Source: Microplitis mediator (taxonomy: Eukaryota > Arthropoda > Insecta > Hymenoptera > Braconidae). From it: 64,000 bases of DNA. Positions 56,492 through 64,000 of this stretch are shown here, piece by piece. Every line of letters begins with the position of its first letter. The first letter of the stretch is position 1. Under the pieces are notes generated by a model. It was not told where the DNA came from. It ran no database searches and saw only the letters and a list, made by a program, of their open reading frames with translations. Where the stretch lies: the NCBI RefSeq assembly GCF_029852145.1, contig NC_079977.1, positions 15,124,640 through 15,188,639 on the forward strand, in the 5' to 3' direction. The position numbers were made by a program, and so were the translations under genes.

Positions 56492-58860
56492 ATAATTACT
56501 TTAGATACTTTATTTTTTATTATTTTTCTAAAGTACGTTATAGTTATTTTAATGAACAGGTTATTAAAATTTATATTCCATATTGTATTTGAATTAAATA
56601 TTTTAGAAATCATAAATTTAAGAACCGTACAACTTCTGATAAACTTAACTGAGTAAAAAAAATGAAATTCGAGTTATAATGTCTATTTCAAACTATAAAT
56701 TCCGTGTAATTCTACGAAATTTTAATCAACAATTTTCGTGTAAAGTCAATAAATTCAAAATAATATGTGATTTTTTGTCAATTTTTATCGAAGTTAACCT
56801 TTAAAGCTCTGTGAATTGAGAAATATTGTTTGCGGAAACTTGATTCCTACGAACTTTTCTTATAACTAATTTTATCACCCATAAAAGCTTTATAAAAATT
56901 TTTTCAAAAACAATTTATAAATACCGCGAAATCGAGTTGAAACCATAAAAGTACTTCCCTCATGTTATTCAAATAGGAAATCGAATTTTTCAATGCGCTA
57001 AGCCTCTAATTGACTGAAAATTTTTTATTACCACTAAGAATACTTTTTTTTTTCTATAAATTATCAGATATTTAACTAGAACCGATAAAAAAAAAGTTAC
57101 CTAAAAATGAAACATCGTAATATATCTTTATATTTATATATATTTAGATAATCTGGTAATAAGACCTCAATCCAGTGGTTAAGTAATCTCTCATACTCGC
57201 AAGAGCAATTCAGATAAATACATGTCTACAGAGCCCGTGGATTTTGGTCGTCTGAACATGATATTGGTTACCTTGGTGTACTACATACGATAAGCCATGT
57301 AATTCCAATATAAGATTCGGGGTCCAAGTTATCAGCGTTAGTATATATACATCCTACACCGTGGATTACAACGGCTCGACTAAAACTATCTCACAAATTA
57401 CTTCGAGAAACTATCGTAGCTTACTGGAAGTTACTCACTGGACAGCAGATAACTACAACTACTATGTTCTTATTCCACACAAAATTGTTTTTATTCACTA
57501 TTAATATTCTCGTTTTTATTGATGTACACTATTTTCTTGTGTAGAATACGTTTTCAATATTTTTATAGAAGCTGCTCGATAATATGTTTGTTTATTAAAT
57601 GTATTCGATGACTGCAAGGACCACACAGAATTACTACGAAAAAGTCTACCCAGGTTCAATGATAAAAAGTAAACGAAGGAGAAAGAAAAACGAAGTTTAG
57701 GGATAATGCTTAACATAGTAGAAATAAGACTAAAAAGAGTATTGGCGATGACTGAATAACTATAAGATATTCTGCTACTGCAGTGTGCAAGTATTATTCC
57801 ATTTCCTCATTCTGCTTTTGATGAACTGTGATCCATTAGCATAACTAGGAGATATCTCTGGCTTTTTAGTTATGGTGAATGGATGTGTAAAATGAGTGGA
57901 TAATAATAAGCATGATAGTAAATATATATATATATATATAATAAAAGAGAATGAAAACAAGAGAAGCTAAACAAAAAAGTGGATCTTCTCTTCAAGGATG
58001 ATGATCGACTTGTTGCGGGCCATAATCAGTGATTTAGTATTGGATGATACTTTTACTTTTGTTTCTATTGTTGGTTGATATGTGTATTCTCGTCGTTCTC
58101 AACATTGTCCGCACACTGATATACACAAACAAGCACGAAGATAGACAGAAAAGAAACAACGACCTGTGGATGGAGAACGACAATCCGTGGAACACGTCGT
58201 GCGAGGATAAGGAGACCTGATGAGATGATGGAGACAAAAAGAGATTAAGCGCCAGATATGGAGAGACTTTGCCATCTCTCGAATGCCAGAGATCGCTCCT
58301 TATTTATTATTTAATTATAGATTTATTGGTTGCTGCGAAAGATGGGAGATTGGTGATATGCCATGACGTTGAACATCAACGTGAACAAGGACTACAACCA
58401 ATGAATACATGATACTTTTGACAGCAAAGTAGAGAACGCAGTTAAAAGCTGATTCCCAGTAGTAAGTAGTCGGATTTCTAAACGTACATCAAATTTCTAA
58501 CAAACTACTATCAACTGTTATTGTTATTAAGTCTTATTATATTTGAATAAACTGCAGCTACAAATTATTAATAGTATAAATGACCGATAGTATGGATCTA
58601 TTGATTTCTTACGACTCACTTTTTGTACGATTAAATTATTTTTATTCATTAAATTTTCATCTATCATGCTTTGAGCAGTTTCTTTTGGTGCGATAATATT
58701 GATGATAATAACAGAATAATCCCTATATAATAATATCATCTGGTTCATAATTAAAAGAAATAAAATAAAATATCACAACATAAGGTAATCTATATATAGG
58801 CTAGTGACATTGTGTGGAATTAGAACGAATGTATCATTGGAAAGATCAAAAAAAGTTTAG
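56492..58860. other. intron 3 sequence, partly less AT-rich
   Basis: 56492-57120 is AT-rich. 57170-57480 and 57960-58460 have more balanced composition without a recognisable repeat and are possible regulatory DNA. A short (AT)n lies at 57922-57942. No coding region could be supported. Confidence 0.4.
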
Positions 58861-58884
58861 TTACAGTAGAAGACGAAGAAATAG

Positions 58885-59052
58885 AAGCAAAATAAGAATA
58901 AGAAGAAGAAGAAGAAGAAGGAAAAAATCGAGAAGATCATGTGGATAGAAAGCTAATAAAGCTTACAACGTATATAGAGTGAAAAATTGCTGATGGTATG
59001 GGTAAAGTATAGACTACTAGACCGTCCCACAACAGTCGTTGTCGTTGTCGTT
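58885..59052. repeat. (GAA)n-like tract and (GTCGTT)3
   Basis: AAGAAGAAGAAGAAGAAGG ends near 58921, and GTCGTT is repeated three times at 59035-59052. Confidence 0.85.
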
Positions 59053-60616
59053 AAGAAAGACTCAAAGCTCCTTAAAATGTTCGTATAATGATGAAAATGC
59101 CATCAATCGAACTTTCTGAACATTTAAATTTATATTATAAATATATATATATATATTAATTTACTATGAAATTCTTTTTTATAAGAACCAGTGATTTAAT
59201 TTTTGCAGTAAAAATTTTCAGTCATGTTATACAAAATTGAAATTCAGATCGGCCGCTGGGATAAAATGACCGACATTTCTTGTTCAGTATATATTTTTCA
59301 TCGCTTGTAATTTATCTAAAATGAATTAGACAAAATCGAGCTTAAAATCATTGCCTGAGTCATAATTTAAGCTCTACTACAATCCGATTAGGTGCTGACT
59401 AGAAACTCATTAAGTACTTTCAAGTTCTCAAGCACTATTAAGTATCTAAGAAGCTCTTGCTTTTTGAAAAATTAGGATCTAGATAGAACTCAGAAGTCTT
59501 AAATATTTTATTCCAATACTTTTATGAATTCTTACACTCGTTTTATAATCTTTTTAACTCTTTTCAGGTACTACTAATACTTTATTAATAATTTGTAATA
59601 ACAATAATAATATTACTATTATATAATAAGAGTTTTTATTTTCATTGTTTCTTCTAAGATCTTTCGAGAACTCTGAGGTCCTGGTATGATCGCTTTAGAT
59701 TCTTTAAAAAACTTACAGATCGCTAATCAAACTCAAAATTAATGAAATTTTTTTAATTTCACGAACTTGATTTTGACTTTCAAGTAGCTTCCTAACTATT
59801 CAATCCCTATCAAATCGTCAGTATATTTACTTCTTGTCGGTAGATTTTTTTGAAATGTAGATATGGTGCTTGTCCTCATAGCAGACTTTTTATTGAATTT
59901 TATCGAAACCTATTAAAATTAACAGAGCGGGTTCCAAAAATACAACTTGTTTATATTTTTATATAAATACCGGCCATCACCCGCAGCTATGTCACCGTAA
60001 ATTATGTGATTTTACATTGTTGTTGAAAACTTCGGTATAACCTCCCTCAGTTTATTTTTGAAAAATCACCAGTAATGGTAGATGCTTATGAGTGTAAGGA
60101 ACTTTTCTTCAAATGTTCGCGTCTGTATGTCTTAATGTTAAAAAACAGGGGTATTCTAGATAAAGCATCACCCTCATGTTATTTAAGTTCTGGTTAAATA
60201 CTGACGAGTTCTACTGTACGCAGCCTGAGTATTACATCACATGGACTTAAAGCTTCATTCCGGGATTGCCTAATTTTTTGAAGATTTCGAGATTCATTAA
60301 ACTGTTATTGTGATTGAATGATTTTCTATACCAAATAACCGTACGAAGATTTCTTAAAATTATCTTTGCGAGTTAATTTTTTCTTGAAAAGCTACACTGT
60401 CCCAAATCTGATTAAAGATTTTTAACTTTCCGCTAAGATAATAAAAAAAAAAAAATAGAAACCATTAATTTAAATATGATTTTCGAAACTTTAGTGAAAA
60501 ATTTCAGGGTTGACCCTCAAACTCAAGCGCTTATCAGATTCTTGAGCTTATAGATTAATATTTACTTAAAATAATTAAATGATTTTTTTATGAAATAAAT
60601 TTTGTTTATTCCGCAG
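59053..60616. other. 3' part of intron 3
   Basis: 59340-59490 is the inverted partner of 44330-44480. 59835-59970 is a diverged member of the (TA)n-associated repeat (TCGGTAGATTTTTTTGAAAT, GGTTCCAAAAATACAACTTG). A short AACTTTCCGCTAAGATAATA fragment of the AACTTCCCGC family is at 60423. Ends with the exon 4 acceptor. Confidence 0.5.
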
Positions 60617-60672
60617 GTCACAGACAAGAGCAAGATATCTACGTTAGACTTATCGATTCGTCGACGAAACAG
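60617..60672 (+). CDS. kn: knot/collier coding exon 4 (56 bp)
   Basis: The acceptor TTCCGCAG ends at 60616 and the donor GTAAAA begins at 60673. The first two bases complete the Gly codon of exon 3, and the rest reads HRQEQDIYVRLIDSSTKQ. Drosophila Knot has ARQEQDIFVRLIDSVTKQ at this position, so the match is close. The exon ends in phase 0, where the next family exon (AI.YEGQ...), carrying the HX3CX2CX5C zinc knuckle, should follow. I found no such exon between 60673 and 64000, so intron 4 is longer than 3.3 kb. The polypyrimidine tract at the acceptor is short but adequate. Confidence 0.95.
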
Positions 60673-60754
60673 GTAAAATATAATAACCATTTTATTTTTA
60701 TTATATTAGATTTATATTATCTTTATTACATAGATAATATAATATGATAATATG

Positions 60755-61035
60755 TTGGTGGTATATAGTCAGTAGATGAGCTGTCTAATCGACGTCGTCG
60801 TTTGTTGAAGGTGATGCGTGAAGTAGACACGTTATCGTAGTAGGTACAAGCACTTAATTTTCCGGGGGGTTGATTTCTACCCTACTTTGTGTAGTATATA
60901 CTAAGTATATGTAGGACGAGAGGTGACAGCAATACCCGCCTGTCCTGGCCTTGTTATCTTTGCCACGTGGCGATCCCCTCACCCTCGTTGAGCGTTCATT
61001 TACGCGGGAACTCATGGTGTTATCCTAGAGAACCG
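60755..61035. promoter_or_regulatory. GC-richer island just after exon 4, candidate enhancer
   Basis: Balanced, repeat-free block 80 bp downstream of the exon 4 donor, with GTCGACGTCGTCGTTTG-like words, CCACGTGGCGATCCCC near 60962 and CTCACCCTCGTTGAGCG. Regulatory function is inference. Confidence 0.32.
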
Positions 61036-61925
61036 GTAGAAAATACAACTAGAAATATTTTATTTGATCGAGTGTGATAGTATCTAAAGAAGGATCATAA
61101 CCTTTGGGCAAACGCAAATATATCTGATAATAAATTTTGATGCACTTTGAGGGTAGATTAGGTATAGGGAAGCATACCTTCCAATGAGTTCTGTATGTTA
61201 TCTTGCATAAATTTTGATCAAAAGTTTTGTTAGGCAGGAAAAAAATAAATTATTTCTACGAAAAATTTTCTAAAAATAATAATCGAAAATTTGAAAATTT
61301 CAAAAAAATAGAAGAGATCGGGCCAAAGTGAGATATCAGTTTTGAGATGAAGAAACTATTTTTTGTTTAAAAACGCTTGACAGATTATTAGAAAAAGTTA
61401 TCTAAAATTATTTAAAATTATCACAGTAAAAAATTTTTTCCAGGCCTGTGAGTTAGATTCTTTGCGGCAATAATTATTTTATCCCTGCTGACGATTGGAA
61501 ACGCACTGATTTTCAGAGACAAGTAAATTATGTTGAAGTCTAGTAGACCCAATCATCCCTTCAATTTTCACCCCTCTTCCATAGGTTATGAAAAACGCAT
61601 GCGCTTGCCTATGTTTGAAACCTTATTTCAATAGAAAGACGATGAAAAAACTGTAACAGGCCAACTGGAGTTCTGATTGCTCATATCGGTCAAGCCATTT
61701 TAAAGGTACCTTTAAGGTTACCATTACCCTTATCAACGCATTGTTTGTCTTGCTCAGTTCACCTAGACTCTGAAAAAGGCCCTCGGCTTAGTGTTCCAGA
61801 CCTTATAGGTGATGGCTCAAACAAGATCACGTGAATGACCCATCTTAAGGTTCAAGATATTTAAAGGAAAGTAAGTATCTGAACAGAGACTTGGGCCCTC
61901 ACCATAGACTCGTGAGTTGCTCTTG
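61036..61925. other. intron 4 sequence
   Basis: 61036-61440 is AT-rich. 61440-61925 is GC-richer and grades into the tandem array that follows, and may contain a more decayed unit of it. Confidence 0.45.
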
Positions 61926-63510
61926 ATACAATAATCAGAACGTTTAACGGCTCGAATGGTATAGAAAATTCATCGGGGACTGAACGAGTGGATAATAGTT
62001 TGAAAAACCGAAAGTTAACGAATAGAGGGGATCCTTTTTAGGGTGTAGTGACGATGTTGCGTCTCCCCATTTTGTCCCGATGCAACTTGTTTACCAGTAC
62101 AGGAAACTGGTACCACAGAAGGCCTCTCTAAGCCCTCTTCGGCCAGAGTCTCTTTATTTCTTGAGATGCCCGGAGTGTGTTGCTGACAGAAATATGGAAC
62201 TCCTGGTAGCTGTGGTTAGATTCTACGAGAAATGAGGGTTTTTGATCATACCTCCGGTTAATGTCCACCCTTAGTCACTTGATTATATTTTTTGATTGAT
62301 AGTGTCATCTGGGGAGGAGGTAGGGATATCGACAGCGCGTGGATACCTGGAAGGGTGAGGAAACAGCCTCCCGTCAAACGGAGGTGGACTTCGGTCCTGT
62401 TACACTAATTTTTTTTCACTAGTGATACCGGGTGGTGAGTACAAACCCAACTTCGATTTGTTTCATGAAATCAAGGTGTTTAAAAGCTCGAAGATTAGAA
62501 AATTGCTCAGTGATGGATGAGAGCAAGTGATAATGGCATGTCTGAAATCTGAGTAATTATAAATGGAAGGGACTCTTTTTAGGGTATGAAGGTGAGGTAG
62601 CGTCTTTCCATTTTGTCCTGATGCAACCTGTTCACCAGTACAGGAAACTGGTGCTACGTCGGGCCTCTCCAAGCCCTTTTCGGCCAGAGTCTCTTTATTT
62701 CCTGAGATGATAAGAGTGTGTGGCTCATAGAGTTGTGGACTCGTAGTTGCTGTGGTGACCCTGTTTAGAAAATCTCATAAAATTTAATATTTTCTCATAA
62801 ATTCCCATAATGATTTTGTAAGAATGAATGAGTTCTATGAGGAGTGCTTTAATGAAGTATAGGCCTTATACATACAGCTCTGAGAATCTATCGGATTTTC
62901 TAAGCTGTGTAAATACCACGTGCAATGAGGATTTTAGATTTTACCTCTGGTTAACTTCCACCCTTAGTCACTCGATTATATTTTTCGATTAAAAGTGTCA
63001 TCTGGGGAGGAAGCAGGGGCATCGACAGCGCGTGTATACTTAAAATAGGTGAGAAAACGTCATCCCGTATAACGACGGTGGACTTCGATCCCGGTTACAT
63101 TCATTGAGGATTTCACCAGCGACTCCCCTCGAGCAGCTCTAAACTTTGATTTGGCTAAAAAATCAGAGCACTTAAAGGCTCGGAGAGTAGAAAATCATCA
63201 ACAACTGAACAAGTGAATAATAATAGCTTGTTCGCAACCTGAATGATTACAAATGGAAAGGACCCTTTTTAGGGCCTTAAGGCAAGGTCGTGTCTTACCA
63301 TTTTATCTCGAAGCGGCCTGTTGAGCTGTACAGGGAACAAGTACCGTGGAGGGTCCCTCCAAGCCCACTTCGACCAGAGTTTCTTTATTTCTTAAGATGG
63401 TAGGAGTGTTAGGCCCACAGAGGTATGGACTCGTGCTAGTTGTGGTGAGACACCACTCCTCAATGGAGCGAGTCCTTTAAACTCTCATCCGGTTAACGTC
63501 CATATAAATT
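61926..63510 (+). repeat. diverged tandem array, about 540 bp unit, 2.5-3 copies
   Basis: Three subsections recur in order: CGGCTCG..GTATAGAAAATTCATC-like lead-ins at about 61940, 62480 and 63175; TCTTTTTAGGG / CCCTTTTTAGGG blocks followed by AGTACAGGAAACTGGT and CAGAGTCTCTTTATTTC at about 62027, 62569 and 63256; and CACCCTTAGTCAC..GATTATATTTTT plus GTCATCTGGGGAGGA at about 62260 and 62945. The second unit has about 145 bp of extra sequence (62761-62915). GC-richer than the intron and without convincing coding potential. Confidence 0.8.
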
Positions 63511-64000
63511 AGTTAAATAAAATCTATTAAATAAATTATAAGTACACGGAAGAAAAAATGTGCTTCTTCTAACCACAATATTGTAGTAAAACATTTGTAG
63601 TAGCGAATATCCCAATATGCAGTAAAGGATTCTACATAAATAGTACTGACGTTATTACACGTGTGGTTGACCAACTTGTAGTAAGCTCAACCACAGCTGC
63701 TGTTGTAGCAACTACAATTTTTTTTTCGTATATAATATGCAAATTTATTGATTTAAATGAAATAATTACTTCAAACCATCTATATTCCTGAATCAAAGAC
63801 GTATGCCAACTATGCTAGGTATAAGAACCCTGAAGTTTATTTACCTGCGCTGCTGGACATAGAGAGGTTGGTTGAACGCATTAGTACAGGTGATGTAGGC
63901 TCAACTTCTACGAACCAATAATACCCAAGGTAATCTCTCTTGTTGGGGTGACTATAAATAGCAGTGATTGACATTATGAATTAGTAATTTTTGTCTTGCG
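63511..64000. mobile_element. ACACGGAAGAAAAAATGTG-ended foldback and trailing sequence
   Basis: ACACGGAAGAAAAAATGTGC at 63543 begins a block of TTGTAGTA / TACTACAA words (ACAATATTGTAGTAAAAC, TGTTGTAGCAACTACAAT). One end may be at about 63730 (ACAATTTTTTTTTCGTAT). The last 250 bp have GGTTGA/TCAACC words and no defined right end. Confidence 0.45.

Larger units (their letters stand above)
19790..64000 (+). other. kn: knot/collier gene span, 5' part only
   Basis: Four exons joined by GT-AG introns encode the N-terminal portion of a COE (Collier/Olf/EBF) transcription factor. Phases agree throughout: exon 1 ends with two bases of a codon, exon 2 starts with one base and ends in phase 0, exon 3 ends after one base, exon 4 starts with two bases and ends in phase 0. 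Introns are 21,608 bp, 6,402 bp and 11,243 bp, and the fourth is open at the window end. The remaining DNA-binding domain with its zinc knuckle, and the IPT and HLH domains known for the family, must lie downstream. COE proteins are nuclear dimeric DNA-binding regulators; in Drosophila kn acts in head segmentation, wing vein patterning, muscle identity, neuron identity and blood progenitor maintenance. The transcription start is inferred from composition, not observed. Confidence 0.9.

Noticed and set aside
60673..64000. Search for the next knot exon (zinc knuckle, HX3CX2CX5C)
   Set aside because: No AI.YEGQ or C..CC.KKSC coding segment flanked by splice sites was found before the window end.

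Overview
This is AT-rich, intron-dominated animal DNA. It carries four coding exons of one recognisable gene, on the plus strand: the COE/EBF-family transcription factor knot/collier (Drosophila kn; vertebrate EBF1-4 are the homologues). The exons lie at 20820-21145, 42754-42907, 49310-49373 and 60617-60672. They join in frame with canonical GT-AG junctions and give about 200 residues: a Gly/Pro/His-rich N-terminus followed by the start of the EBF DNA-binding domain. The zinc-knuckle exon and everything after it lie beyond 64000. An insect-type N-terminal WGRKLY motif, the low GC content and the very high load of short foldback elements suggest an insect, probably a hymenopteran such as a parasitoid wasp. 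The species assignment is inference.

Layout. Positions 1-19800 lie upstream of the gene. They hold a decayed minus-strand non-LTR retrotransposon (R1/Jockey-like reverse transcriptase) split by a foldback element, nested AAGTCGA-type tandem repeats, long CA/TG microsatellites, and a 2.3 kb element whose core is an almost exact 850 bp inverted repeat (11835-13620). About 19790-20300 is a GC-richer, probably promoter-containing stretch, followed by an AT-rich leader and coding exon 1. Intron 1 (21.6 kb), intron 2 (6.4 kb), intron 3 (11.2 kb) and the start of intron 4 (3.3 kb or more) are filled by alternating AT-rich sequence, dispersed terminal-inverted-repeat elements and a few GC-richer, repeat-free islands that are candidate enhancers.

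The unusual content is in the repeats. At least ten families of non-coding, mostly palindromic elements recur here. Two otherwise different families, one with GGCCCAAG-type arms and one with CCTGATAAGG-type arms (three copies each), carry in their centres a similar tRNA-like module. In one family it resembles tRNA-Gln(UUG), with a near-perfect B box and a shared 3' tail. A third family (three copies, TIR ACACTGTAAAAAATTCG-like) has a conserved GT-rich minisatellite core. Most of the long TG/CA arrays also sit inside repeat elements and are not independent microsatellites.

No functional RNA gene, CRISPR array, intact transposase or second protein-coding gene could be supported. Most open frames in the window come from dinucleotide arrays or MITEs.
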